Positions 31,583 through 39,954 of a stretch of DNA of 45,720 nucleotides are shown in pieces. The stretch is taken from the NCBI GenBank assembly GCA_031272945.1, contig JAISST010000158.1, forward strand, positions 1-45,720, written 5' to 3'. Every line of letters begins with the position of its first letter. Within the stretch, counting starts at the first letter, position 1. A program made the position numbers and the translations under genes. The stretch comes from Fusobacteriaceae bacterium (GTDB taxonomy: Bacteria; Fusobacteriota; Fusobacteriia; Fusobacteriales; Fusobacteriaceae). Below the pieces are notes generated by a model. That model ran no database searches, was not told where the DNA came from, and saw only the letters and a list, made by a program, of their open reading frames with translations.

Positions 31583-33574
31583 TTAAAGCGCCTCCCTTCC
31601 GAAGACCGTGAGGGATGATCCGCCTCTTCCGCCGGAGGATTGCACCCATCCTTCCTGTTTCATTTTTTTGAGCAAGGTTCGGACCTGCGCTTCCGAGAGG
31701 ATGATCCCCCGGGCTTGAAGCTTGTTGCGCAAGGCGCCCCTTCCACAGGGCCCTTCTATAAGGACGGAGGCCGCCGCCTTGAAGAGATCGGGCGTGGGAC
31801 TTTTTTGCGGCGCCTTTTCGCAAGCGGACTGTACATAGGGGGGCAGTTGTTTTCTTTCTATGGCGCCTGTTTTGAGACAGTGCAAATATTCAACGCAATT
31901 CCGCAGTTCCCGGATATTTCCGGGCCAGGAATAGCCGGCAAGACATTTTCTGGCTTCGGCCGACAATATAAAGGAAGCGCCGATCTCATGACAAAAATGG
32001 TCGAGGATTAAAAAGAGATCATTTTCGCGCTCCTTCAAGGGCGGGAGTTCCAGAGGCAGCGTGCTGATCCTGTAATAGAGATCTTCCCGGAATTTTCCCT
32101 GTCTGACGAGTCTGAGCAGATCCTGGTTCGCCGCGCAGATGATTCTTACATCGACCTCGATCACCGAATCTCCTCCGACTTTCATGATCTGGCGTTCCTG
32201 AATTGCCCGGAGCAGCTTTGCCTGCATATGGGGACTCAGTTCCTCGATTTCGTCAAAGAAAAACGTGCCGTTGTTCGCCGCTTCAAAGAGACCGGTCTTC
32301 CCCTGTTTTTTCGCTCCCGTGAAGGATCCGCCTTCATAGCCGAACAATTCGCTTTCCAGAAGGCTGTCGGGTATGGCGGCGCAGTTGATAGCCACAAAAG
32401 GCTTGTCAAACCGGCGGGAGGCGTTGTGAATGGATTGGGCGAAGATTTCCTTCCCGACGCCGCTTTGCCCCGTGATGAGAACGGAAAAATCCACAACAGC
32501 CATTTTTTGGGCAAGACATATGGCTTGCCGGATGGCTGCGCTCCGGCCGATGATGTGTTCAAACCGGTACCGGGCCTGATGTCCTTTTTGCATGAATTTG
32601 CTGACAATATGCGATTTCAGCGTTTCATTTTCCCCCGCGGGCAGGAGCATAAACATGGCGCCGATAAAGACGTCCTCCCGGAACATGGGCGTAACCGTAA
32701 TATCCAGCACCCTGTTTCCGGTATTTTCATAGCGAAATGTGGCGGGGGCGCCTTTCATGGCGGAGGGATTCGGGAAGAATTCCGGAAAAATCTTCCGGAC
32801 ATCCAGATAAAGAATATCGCTTCGTTTTTTTCCCAAAAGAAACTCCGCCATATTGTTGCACGCGTAAATATAGTTTTTCGCGTCGCTGCCGAGGATGCCG
32901 ATATTGATCATTTTCATAACCGCGTCGTATTCATATTTCAAGAGGCCGGAGCCGGGGAGGGAGGAGGCCGCATTCCCGACGCCCCCGGAAATCCGTTCGT
33001 TGTAATCCAGAAAGGGTTTTCTTTGCAGCATGTGTTCGAGACCCGTATAGGCAGCGATTTCGATGATGCCGGAAACATCGAACATCCGGTCTCCGATATC
33101 CACGACGCGCTTGATTCCCGGGGGTACGAGCTGCGGCTCCCCCGGCGTTACGGCGATCTCAATTTCTTGCGTATCGAGATAGGGCGGCGAATCCGCCGAA
33201 TAGGGAATAAAATTGATGTTGTGGATATTTTTTTGATATAATAAAATCGCCGTATCCACGGTTGTCTTGTTGTTTGTATTAACCAAAAGCGCCCGTGTTC
33301 CCGCGGGAAAACGTTCCAGGGCCAGCAGGCCCTGTTTTTGGAATGTGAGAGAGGCGGAGATGACCGGACGGTCCACGGGAATCCGACTCATGATGTCGCC
33401 GGAATAGGAGGAGGTAATCACAACCCGCGCCCGGTCATTCTCATTCCAGAAAGGAATGTCTTCGTCCAGATAATAGGTGTTTACGTGAAGGGCATCCTCA
33501 AACAGGCGATGGAGCAAATCCACAAACAGTTGTCCCATTCGTCTGTCATGGGTCAGAATCAAGCCGATTTCCAT
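31583..33574 (-). CDS. Sigma54-dependent enhancer-binding activator (PrpR_N-like sensor, PAS, AAA+, winged HTH)
   Basis: This 663-residue regulator has, in order: an N-terminal domain of about 180 residues resembling PrpR_N (periplasmic-binding-like), a PAS-like region (about 205-320) and an AAA+ domain (about 345-570). A short C-terminal winged-helix-like segment (RNKLQARGIILSEAQVRTLL) replaces the usual Fis HTH. AAA+ motifs are Walker A TGQSGVGKE, sigma54-contact loop GSFTGA (normally GAFTGA), Walker B TFFFDEIEEL and ISTLPLELPPLKERE. It hydrolyses ATP to open sigma54-RNA polymerase promoters. The divergent lyase gene has such a promoter 63 bp upstream, so this is most likely its activator, sensing a small metabolite. 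Confidence 0.93.
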   Translation of the reverse strand: MEIGLILTHDRRMGQLFVDLLHRLFEDALHVNTYYLDEDIPFWNENDRARVVITSSYSGDIMSRIPVDRPVISASLTFQKQGLLALERFPAGTRALLVNTNNKTTVDTAILLYQKNIHNINFIPYSADSPPYLDTQEIEIAVTPGEPQLVPPGIKRVVDIGDRMFDVSGIIEIAAYTGLEHMLQRKPFLDYNERISGGVGNAASSLPGSGLLKYEYDAVMKMINIGILGSDAKNYIYACNNMAEFLLGKKRSDILYLDVRKIFPEFFPNPSAMKGAPATFRYENTGNRVLDITVTPMFREDVFIGAMFMLLPAGENETLKSHIVSKFMQKGHQARYRFEHIIGRSAAIRQAICLAQKMAVVDFSVLITGQSGVGKEIFAQSIHNASRRFDKPFVAINCAAIPDSLLESELFGYEGGSFTGAKKQGKTGLFEAANNGTFFFDEIEELSPHMQAKLLRAIQERQIMKVGGDSVIEVDVRIICAANQDLLRLVRQGKFREDLYYRISTLPLELPPLKERENDLFLILDHFCHEIGASFILSAEARKCLAGYSWPGNIRELRNCVEYLHCLKTGAIERKQLPPYVQSACEKAPQKSPTPDLFKAAASVLIEGPCGRGALRNKLQARGIILSEAQVRTLLKKMKQEGWVQSSGGRGGSSLTVFGREAL

Positions 33575-33607
33575 AGTTCCTCCTTTTGATACGGGTCTTT
33601 ATATCCT

Positions 33608-33636
33608 ATTATAACCTGATTCCGCCCGTTTATCAA
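33608..33636 (-). promoter_or_regulatory. Sigma70 promoter of the sigma54 activator gene
   Basis: Minus strand: TTGATA, 17-bp spacer, perfect TATAAT, 34 bp upstream of the activator start. It indicates constitutive low-level production of the sensor. Confidence 0.65.
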
Positions 33637-33743
33637 CCTATTTTTGTAATTTTCAAGTCATTTTTCGTAAATTCCGAAATTGTTCTTCGCGATACAAGGC
33701 GTAAAATGGACTTTTTTACCGGCAATCGGAAAGGATTTCCCTC

Positions 33744-33759
33744 TGGCATTATTTTTGCT
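33744..33759 (+). promoter_or_regulatory. Sigma54 (-24/-12) promoter of the lyase operon
   Basis: TGGCATTATTTTTGCT matches TGGCAC-N5-TTGCW with the invariant GG and GC 10 bp apart. It lies 63 bp upstream of the lyase ATG. The region between the two divergent genes (33575-33821) also holds a repeated CGTAAA and CATTTT/AAAATG dyad that may be activator sites. Confidence 0.8.
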
Positions 33760-33821
33760 AATAAAATGATTAAAAGGCAAACAAACTTTCACAGAAAAGA
33801 AAGAATGAACAGGAGGCAGTC

Positions 33822-35042
33822 ATGGGAAAAATTGATTTTCAAAAGACAGGATTCGCTACAAGACTGATTCATGAAAAAAAAGAGATATCGCCCGCGCGAA
33901 ACGCCATCGGGACGCCGATCTATCTGGCGGCCACATTCGGCGTGGATTCCATCCAACAGATGGATGACATCAAAGACGGAAAAGAGCAGGGATTTCTGTA
34001 TTCCCGCATGGGAAACCCCACAACGAAAGTTCTCGAGGACAAACTTGCGGCCCTGGAAGGGGGGGAAGCCGCCATTTGTACCGCCTCGGGCATGGGGGCC
34101 GTCGGTTCCGTTCTGATTGGCCTTCTACAGTCGGGGGACCATGTGGTCGCGGCTGACGCCGTATACGGAGGAACGGACTACGCGCTGCGGTGCAATCTTC
34201 CTCTTTTCGGAATACAGGTGTCTTTCGTGGATATTTGCAATCCCGCGGAAGTGGAAGCCGCCATCACGGACAAGACGAAATTGATTTACTTCGAGACCCC
34301 GGTTAATCCCAACATGCGGATCGCCGACATCAAAGCCATCGCGGACATCGGAAAACGCCGCGGAGTGAAAGTCGCCGTGGACAGCACCTTCGCGCCGCCC
34401 CCGATTCAATACCCGCTTCAGTTGGGCGCGGACATCGTCATTCACAGCACGACGAAATACCTGAACGGGCATGGGGATGTGATTGCGGGAGCGGTTATCA
34501 GCAGTCTTGAAAACATCACAAGGTTCAAATACCACGCCTCGGCCATGATTTGCGGATCGCCGACCAATCCCTTTACGTCCTATATGATTTTGCGCGGATT
34601 GAAAACGCTGCATTTGAGACTGGAACGGCACTGCCAAAACGCCATGGCGCTGGCAAAATTTCTCGAAACCAGCGAATATGTGGATCGGGTCTTTTATCCG
34701 GGACTCGAGAGCCATCCGCAGCATGAAACGGCGAAAAAACAAATGCGGGATGGAATGTACGGCGGGATGCTGTCCTTTTCCCTCAAAGAAGGAATCCGCG
34801 GTCAGACAGCCCGCCAGGCGGTGGATACATTTCTGAAAAATTTGACGATCCCGACGCTTGCGCCCAGTCTTGCGGACGCCGATACGCTGATTTTACATCC
34901 GGCCACCATGAGCCACCGGGATGTGCCCGCCGAGGCCAAGCGAAAGGCCGGAATCACCGACGGAATGCTCCGGGTATCGGTGGGATTGGAGTATATCGAA
35001 GATATTATTGCGGATTTCAGACAGGCTCTTGAAAAAATATAA
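33822..35042 (+). CDS. PLP-dependent trans-sulfuration family enzyme (methionine gamma-lyase-like)
   Basis: This 406-residue Cys/Met metabolism PLP enzyme has SRMGNPTTKVLEDKLAALEGG, CTASGMGAVGSV, the PLP Lys in IHSTTKYLNGHGD and the C-terminal LILHPATMSH. Family members eliminate or exchange the gamma substituent of cystathionine, homocysteine, methionine or O-acyl-homoserine. The residue equivalent to the Cys of methionine gamma-lyase (YGCT) is Gly here (YGGTDYAL), so the specificity probably differs from a classical methionine gamma-lyase. It is first in a three-gene, sigma54-controlled operon with an M20 amidohydrolase and a YfcC-type transporter. A substrate released from an N-acyl amino acid is plausible. 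The ATG follows AGGAGG. Confidence 0.85.
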   Translation: MGKIDFQKTGFATRLIHEKKEISPARNAIGTPIYLAATFGVDSIQQMDDIKDGKEQGFLYSRMGNPTTKVLEDKLAALEGGEAAICTASGMGAVGSVLIGLLQSGDHVVAADAVYGGTDYALRCNLPLFGIQVSFVDICNPAEVEAAITDKTKLIYFETPVNPNMRIADIKAIADIGKRRGVKVAVDSTFAPPPIQYPLQLGADIVIHSTTKYLNGHGDVIAGAVISSLENITRFKYHASAMICGSPTNPFTSYMILRGLKTLHLRLERHCQNAMALAKFLETSEYVDRVFYPGLESHPQHETAKKQMRDGMYGGMLSFSLKEGIRGQTARQAVDTFLKNLTIPTLAPSLADADTLILHPATMSHRDVPAEAKRKAGITDGMLRVSVGLEYIEDIIADFRQALEKI

Positions 35043-35053
35043 GGAGGGATCTT

Positions 35054-36217
35054 ATGGAATTGCGGGAATTGTTTGACAGGGAAGAACGCGGAATTATTGA
35101 ACTGAGGCGGTGGTTTCACGCGCATCCGGAGGCGTCATTGCACGAGGAACTGACTTCCCGGAAGATTGCGGAAGAACTGGAAAAAATGGGAATTCCTTAT
35201 GAGAAATTGCCGCCGAACCACGGGCTTGTGGCAATCATAGAGGGAGCGAAGAAAGGAAAAACCATTGTGATCCGGGCGGATATGGACGCCTTGCCCGTAT
35301 CGGAAGAGACCGGACTCCCCTTCTCCTCTGAGAATAAGGGCGTAATGCATGCTTGCGGCCATGACGGACATATGGCCATGCTCTTGGGCGTGATCAAGGC
35401 GCTTTCCCAATACAGGGAGCGGTTTAGCGGTACGGTGAAATGCCTGTTTCAGGTGGGCGAGGAGATCGGCAGAGGTCACGGGGAGGCGTTGGAATACCTC
35501 GAAAAGACGGGAGGGGCAGACGGTGTGATTGCCCTTCATCTGTGGAGCAATATACCGGAAGGGCAGATTCTCCTGATCCCGGGGGCTGTCTTTGCGGGCG
35601 TCAGAGGCTTTGTGGTCAAGGTGCGCGGCGAGGGCGGTCACGGAGGCCGGCCGGATCTTGTGAAAGATCCGATCAAGTCCGCTTGCGATCTCGTATTGAA
35701 AATCAGCGCCATCCCTTCCAATTTCTATGACGTGCTGGATCATTCCGTCGTCCATGTGGGAAAAATTGAGGCGGGAACCTTGGGCAACATTTTTCCCTCG
35801 GAAGCCACAGTTACCGGCGGGTTTCGCTGGTTCAACCCCGGCGGCGAAGGGGCGATTACCGAAAAAATCCGGCAGATCGCGGACGGCGTGGGGATGGCTT
35901 ACGGGGTCAAATGTGAATTGCAACTGTTGGGAGGCGTGGCGCCCGTACACAACAATCCGGCAATGATTGAACAGGCGCGTTCCCTGATCAGTCAGGTGGA
36001 TGGATTGCGAATTGCCGACCAGACCGCTCCCATATGCGCCAGCGACAATATCGGGTTCTTTCTGGAAAAATATCCCGGCTTCTACGGCGTGTTGGGGGCG
36101 GGGAAACCCGGAACGGAGATTTATCCGCATCACCACTGCAAATTTGACCTGGATGAAAAAGCGCTCAGAAAGGGTATGGAATTTATGTGCAGATACGCGA
36201 TGGAATTTTTAAAATGA
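35054..36217 (+). CDS. M20 family amidohydrolase (N-acyl amino acid/hippurate hydrolase type)
   Basis: This 387-residue M20D-type metallopeptidase has ACGHDGHMAMLLG and GEEIGRGHGEAL, supplying the two-metal site with the catalytic Glu, and GVRGFVVKVRGEGGHGG in the dimerisation lid. HHHCKFDLDEKALRKG is the C-terminal metal/active-site segment. Family members hydrolyse N-acyl amino acids, hippurate or indole conjugates, giving a free amino acid. It starts 11 bp after the lyase stop with GGAGGG before the ATG. Together with the lyase it suggests a route: uptake by YfcC, deacylation here, then elimination. Confidence 0.9.
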   Translation: MELRELFDREERGIIELRRWFHAHPEASLHEELTSRKIAEELEKMGIPYEKLPPNHGLVAIIEGAKKGKTIVIRADMDALPVSEETGLPFSSENKGVMHACGHDGHMAMLLGVIKALSQYRERFSGTVKCLFQVGEEIGRGHGEALEYLEKTGGADGVIALHLWSNIPEGQILLIPGAVFAGVRGFVVKVRGEGGHGGRPDLVKDPIKSACDLVLKISAIPSNFYDVLDHSVVHVGKIEAGTLGNIFPSEATVTGGFRWFNPGGEGAITEKIRQIADGVGMAYGVKCELQLLGGVAPVHNNPAMIEQARSLISQVDGLRIADQTAPICASDNIGFFLEKYPGFYGVLGAGKPGTEIYPHHHCKFDLDEKALRKGMEFMCRYAMEFLK

Positions 36218-36230
36218 GGAGGCGTAAGAT

Positions 36231-37652
36231 ATGGAAATGACGGGAAATAAAAAGAAAAAAGAAATCAAGATGCCGCATCTGTTTTGGATCATGATCGGAT
36301 TGCTGCTGGTTGCGTGCTTGCTGACCTATATCGTGCCCGCCGGGAAATTCGCGGTCGGGGCCGACGGGAAAATCCTCGGGGATCAATTTTCTTATATCGG
36401 AAAACAGTCCCCTGTGCCGCCGTGGCGGATGTTTATGATGATGCTTGACGGCGTCGTGGGATCGGGGTCCATCATCTGGGTCGTGCTCGTTGCGGGCGCC
36501 ATGACTTCTGTTGTCATGGCCACCGGCGCCATTGACGAGATCCTCAATTGGTCCATTTATAAACTGAAGGACAGAAGCGAGAACATCCTGATATCCATTA
36601 TGTTCATCCTCATGGTGTACATGGGTTCATTCGGCGGATCAGACGCGCTGATCGCCGTGGTGCCCATCGGCGTCATATTCACAAAAAAATTGAAGCTGGA
36701 TCCCATTTGCGCCATCGGCGTTACGAGTTACGCGACGCTGATAGGATTCGGAACCGGCCCCACAAAACAGTTCATCACCCAAATGATGATGGGCGTTCCG
36801 GTATACGCTGCATTCTTTACGATGTTTATCAGCATGAATTTTTATATGATACTGGGTCTCATTCTTTTGCTGCGCTATGTGAAGAAAATCAGAAAAGATC
36901 CCCGGAACTCCCTGATGTGGAGTGAAGGTTGGGATCCGGATAAACTGGAAGTATCCGCCGAAGACGAGGAGGCGCTGAAAAAAGGAACGAAGTTAAGCGG
37001 GAGAACAATCGCGATTCTCATACTCTATCTCGGACAATACGCCTTGATGGTGGCTTACTCCTTCATAGGCGGAGACCCCAAAAAACTCTTGAATTTTTTG
37101 ATGGCAATCAATATGTTTGTAGCCATTGCCTGCGGATTTATCGGCGGATTTTCCTTTGACAGAATCGGCAATGAGTTTATCAAAGGGCTGAAGGGTATTG
37201 TTTTTGTAGGTTTTGTCATCGGCTTGGCCCGGGTGATGACCCAGGTCATGACGGAAGGCCAGATTATTCATACGATCGTGTATGTCCTCACAAAACCCAT
37301 TATGAATTTGAGCCGCTCCATCTCTACGGTGGGGATGACGGCGGTGATCTCCATCATCAATATTATGATCCCTTCCGCCAGTTCAAAGCAGGCGATTTTG
37401 ATTCCGATCATCCGTCCGATCACCGAAACGCTGAATATGGATAAAAATCTGGCGGTTCAGGCCTTCCAGTACGGCGACGGATTTACAAACATCGTTTCCC
37501 CCTTCCTGGGTTGGACCGTAGGCTCGTGCGCCATGGCCGGAGTGCCGTTTCCGAAATGGTTCAAATGGGCGTTGCCCAAAGTCATCCTGTTTATTCTGAT
37601 ATCCTTTGTCATCATCTTTGTTCTGACGGAAATCGGCTGGAAAGCCTTTTAG
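36231..37652 (+). CDS. YfcC family transporter (amino acid/dicarboxylate-type)
   Basis: This 473-residue polytopic inner-membrane protein resembles the YfcC/C4-dicarboxylate anaerobic carrier family: a short basic N-terminus KKKKEIKMPHLFW, then LTYIVPAGKF near residue 35. GSFGGSDALIAVVPIGVIF and GFGTGPTKQFITQMMMGVP follow, and PSASSKQAILIPIIRPI near the C-terminus. YfcC and its relatives move amino acids, peptides or dicarboxylates; exact cargo is not established. It is the last gene of the sigma54 operon, 13 bp after the M20 gene, and is followed by a strong terminator. It is the natural importer for the pathway substrate. Confidence 0.88.
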   Translation: MEMTGNKKKKEIKMPHLFWIMIGLLLVACLLTYIVPAGKFAVGADGKILGDQFSYIGKQSPVPPWRMFMMMLDGVVGSGSIIWVVLVAGAMTSVVMATGAIDEILNWSIYKLKDRSENILISIMFILMVYMGSFGGSDALIAVVPIGVIFTKKLKLDPICAIGVTSYATLIGFGTGPTKQFITQMMMGVPVYAAFFTMFISMNFYMILGLILLLRYVKKIRKDPRNSLMWSEGWDPDKLEVSAEDEEALKKGTKLSGRTIAILILYLGQYALMVAYSFIGGDPKKLLNFLMAINMFVAIACGFIGGFSFDRIGNEFIKGLKGIVFVGFVIGLARVMTQVMTEGQIIHTIVYVLTKPIMNLSRSISTVGMTAVISIINIMIPSASSKQAILIPIIRPITETLNMDKNLAVQAFQYGDGFTNIVSPFLGWTVGSCAMAGVPFPKWFKWALPKVILFILISFVIIFVLTEIGWKAF

Positions 37653-37684
37653 GAAATTCCGTTTCTCGTATACCCGTATAATAG

Positions 37685-37710
37685 AAAAGAGGCGATTGCG
37701 CCTCTTTTTT
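37685..37710 (+). terminator. Terminator of the sigma54 operon
   Basis: AAAAGAGGCG-ATTG-CGCCTCTTTTTT: 10-bp stem, 4-nt loop, T-run. It ends the YfcC transcript. Confidence 0.9.
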
Positions 37711-37749
37711 GATTCTTTTGTCTTATCTGTCCCTCTCCTCAAGAATCCA

Positions 37750-37778
37750 TTGACAAACCGGTGGCGATATGATACCAT
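37750..37778 (+). promoter_or_regulatory. Sigma70 promoter of the CmpB-type membrane protein gene
   Basis: TTGACA, 17-bp spacer, TACCAT, 26 bp upstream of the ATG at 37805. Confidence 0.7.
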
Positions 37779-37804
37779 GGGGTATACTCGCAAGGAGGAA
37801 TGGG

Positions 37805-38407
37805 ATGGACGCCAAGGAAAGCGGATTCAAATACGAGTTTCGGATGTATTTTTATCTCTATATGCTCTACGCCTTTTTGGGCTGGATCTATGAGACCCTT
37901 TTGTTTTCTGTTAATGAACGCCGTTTCGTTAATAGGGGCTTCAATTTCGGCCCATGGATCCCCATCTACGGCTTCGGGGCCGTCGTCATCATGCTGGCGG
38001 TGGTATATTTTATCGGGGACCGCTGTACATTTCGCGGGCGCAATATCCGGCCTGTCGCGGTCTTCTTTTTGATCGGGATTCTCGCGACATTGGCGGAACT
38101 GGCGGGCAGTTATATCATGCAAAATGTTTTCGGCCTTAAGCTCTGGGATTATTCGGAGCTCAGGCTGAATTTTGAGGGACGGATCGCCCTGCGGCCGAGT
38201 TTTATCTTTGCGGCGGGCGGGACATTTCTCTTTTATACGGTGCAGCCCTTGGGGAAAAAGCTGCTGGACCGCTTTTCGATCCCGACCCAAAAGAAAGTGG
38301 CGTCGGTTCTTTTTGTCATTGTCATGCTGGACTTTGCGGCTTCGGCCGTGACGACGGTCTGGTTTCCGGATCTTTTCAAACATCCGGGAATCTTGGGGAG
38401 AGTCTAA
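37805..38407 (+). CDS. Putative membrane protein, ABC_trans_CmpB (PF06541) type
   Basis: This 200-residue multispanning protein has the family signature FLGWIYETLLFSV, then NRGFNFGPWIPIYGFGA, followed by further spans and a basic cytoplasmic tail. The family is annotated as putative ABC-transporter type IV membrane component, but no ATPase is seen here and no function is established. I start at 37805, where AGGAGG precedes the ATG; the ORF-track start is unsupported. It has its own promoter; a nitroreductase gene follows 32 bp later and is probably cotranscribed. Confidence 0.7.
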   Translation: MDAKESGFKYEFRMYFYLYMLYAFLGWIYETLLFSVNERRFVNRGFNFGPWIPIYGFGAVVIMLAVVYFIGDRCTFRGRNIRPVAVFFLIGILATLAELAGSYIMQNVFGLKLWDYSELRLNFEGRIALRPSFIFAAGGTFLFYTVQPLGKKLLDRFSIPTQKKVASVLFVIVMLDFAASAVTTVWFPDLFKHPGILGRV

Positions 38408-38439
38408 AAATACGGGAAATCATCAGACAGGAGGGAAAT

Positions 38440-39003
38440 ATGGATTTGAAAGAAGCGATTCTGCAAAGGAGGTCAATCCGGAATTATCTGGATCAAGCGG
38501 TACCCAAAGAAATGATCCATGAGTTGATTCAGGCGGCGATCTGGGCGCCTAGCGGCTCCAATGCCCAGCCGTGGGCTTTTTCCGTGATCGAGGACAGGGA
38601 GGAACTTGAAAGATTGTCGGAAGAAATCAAAGCCTTCCTGCTTCAAAATATCGACAATATGCCCAATTTGCAGCAATACCGGAAGACGCTGGCCAATCCG
38701 GCGTACCGGATTTTTTACAACGCGCCCTGCCTGCTGACGATCTACGCGAAATATCAGAGCGGACCCAATGCCGTCGGAGATTGCTATATCGCCTCGCAGA
38801 ACGTGATGCTGGCCGCCCATGCCATGGGTCTCGGCTCCTGCTTTTGCGGTTTTGCCCTGCATTACCTCAATCTGCCCGACGTCAAAAAGCGCTACGGCGT
38901 CGCCGAGGAAAACCAGGCGGTCGCTCCCGTCATGCTGGGGTATCCCGCGGTGATTCCTCCTCCGCCGCAAAGAAGAGAGCCGGAAATAATTTTTTGGAAA
39001 TGA
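38440..39003 (+). CDS. Nitroreductase family protein
   Basis: This 187-residue FMN-dependent nitroreductase-fold protein has an N-terminal RRSIRNYLDQAVPKEMI phosphate-binding Arg cluster, WAPSGSNAQPW and AHAMGLGSCFCGF. The C-terminal VMLGYPAVIPPPP and P-rich REPEI fit the family. Such enzymes reduce nitro-aromatics, quinones or flavins with NAD(P)H; the physiological substrate is unknown. AGGAGG lies 5 nt before the ATG. It ends 33 bp from the convergent citG with no clear terminator between. Confidence 0.9.
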   Translation: MDLKEAILQRRSIRNYLDQAVPKEMIHELIQAAIWAPSGSNAQPWAFSVIEDREELERLSEEIKAFLLQNIDNMPNLQQYRKTLANPAYRIFYNAPCLLTIYAKYQSGPNAVGDCYIASQNVMLAAHAMGLGSCFCGFALHYLNLPDVKKRYGVAEENQAVAPVMLGYPAVIPPPPQRREPEIIFWK

Positions 39004-39035
39004 AGGGGGGGCAAACGAAATGCTTGCCGCGAGGT

Positions 39036-39926
39036 TTAGCCAAGCTTTCTATTTTCTAATGTTGACAGCGTATCGTTTTCTTGAATCCTGTGAAACAGAC
39101 CGGTCACGGCAAGCAGATCCGCGCAACCGCCGGGGCTGATGTAGCGGTCGATAAAATCTTGATCCATTTTCAATAGAGCCGCCCTTCCGGCGGGAGTCTC
39201 TACACCGCCGAGGGCAATTACTTTTGAAGCGTATTGTTGCGCGTATTGCGCGACACTTAAATCATGGCGGGACAGAATATTGGTATCAAGCGTATGAGCG
39301 ATCAAGTGCAGCAAAGTTTGCACAATTGCGTCATTTCGTGAATACCCTGTGCTGATCATTTGAGAAAAAACCGGAAGCGCGATTTTACAGACAGTCTGGT
39401 AGCCGCTTTCGGCTTCTCCCCTGGCGCCTTTGAATCCATAGGTCATATACATGCGCTCGCCTTTTGTAAGCTTTTTTTTGTTTGAAAGATTCTGAAAATC
39501 ATCTTTACAGAGATCGACGCAAAGAATTCTGATGTTGTCGCAGATCGTCTCATACGAAAGGATCTCCTGGTCGTAAAGCCATCCCGCCGTCGCGCACGCC
39601 AGCCCCAGGGAAAATATTGCTCCTTTATGGGTGTTGACGCCTTTTGTGGCACTGTACATTTTCGCCTCGGCTTCCCGGCCCAGCGCCCGCAAGAGCGGAA
39701 GCAACCGCTCTATCGGACGTCTGGAAGAGGCTTTTCCCAACTGCGTCATTTTGTAAAAGCTCAAATGCAAAGCCGAAGCGGACTGAATAAACGTAAAAAA
39801 GTCCATATCACGATGCGCCCCGCTGTTGTTTCTGTCGACGAGACCCGGTTTCGGCGTAGCGGATAATTCGGACAGCATGGACTCAATGGCCCAAGCGCTG
39901 ATTTGCTCGCAAAATTCTTCATACAT
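39036..39926 (-). CDS. citG: Triphosphoribosyl-dephospho-CoA synthase CitG
   Basis: This 296-residue CitG family protein makes the precursor of the citrate lyase prosthetic group. Visible signatures are TPKPGLVDRNNSGAHRDM and THKGAIFSLGLACA. I take the ATG at 39926; the ORF-track GTG three codons earlier overlaps the ribosome site GAGG. It is last in the locus, after the lactonase gene. CitX, the transferase that attaches the group to CitD, is not found in the window as a separate gene and is not fused here. Confidence 0.9.
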   Translation of the reverse strand: MYEEFCEQISAWAIESMLSELSATPKPGLVDRNNSGAHRDMDFFTFIQSASALHLSFYKMTQLGKASSRRPIERLLPLLRALGREAEAKMYSATKGVNTHKGAIFSLGLACATAGWLYDQEILSYETICDNIRILCVDLCKDDFQNLSNKKKLTKGERMYMTYGFKGARGEAESGYQTVCKIALPVFSQMISTGYSRNDAIVQTLLHLIAHTLDTNILSRHDLSVAQYAQQYASKVIALGGVETPAGRAALLKMDQDFIDRYISPGGCADLLAVTGLFHRIQENDTLSTLENRKLG

Positions 39927-39954
39927 CAAAACCACCTCGACTGAAAATCTGTTT

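Noticed and set aside
32228-33241. 337-codon plus-strand ORF
   Set aside because: Antisense shadow of the sigma54 activator gene; no domain match.
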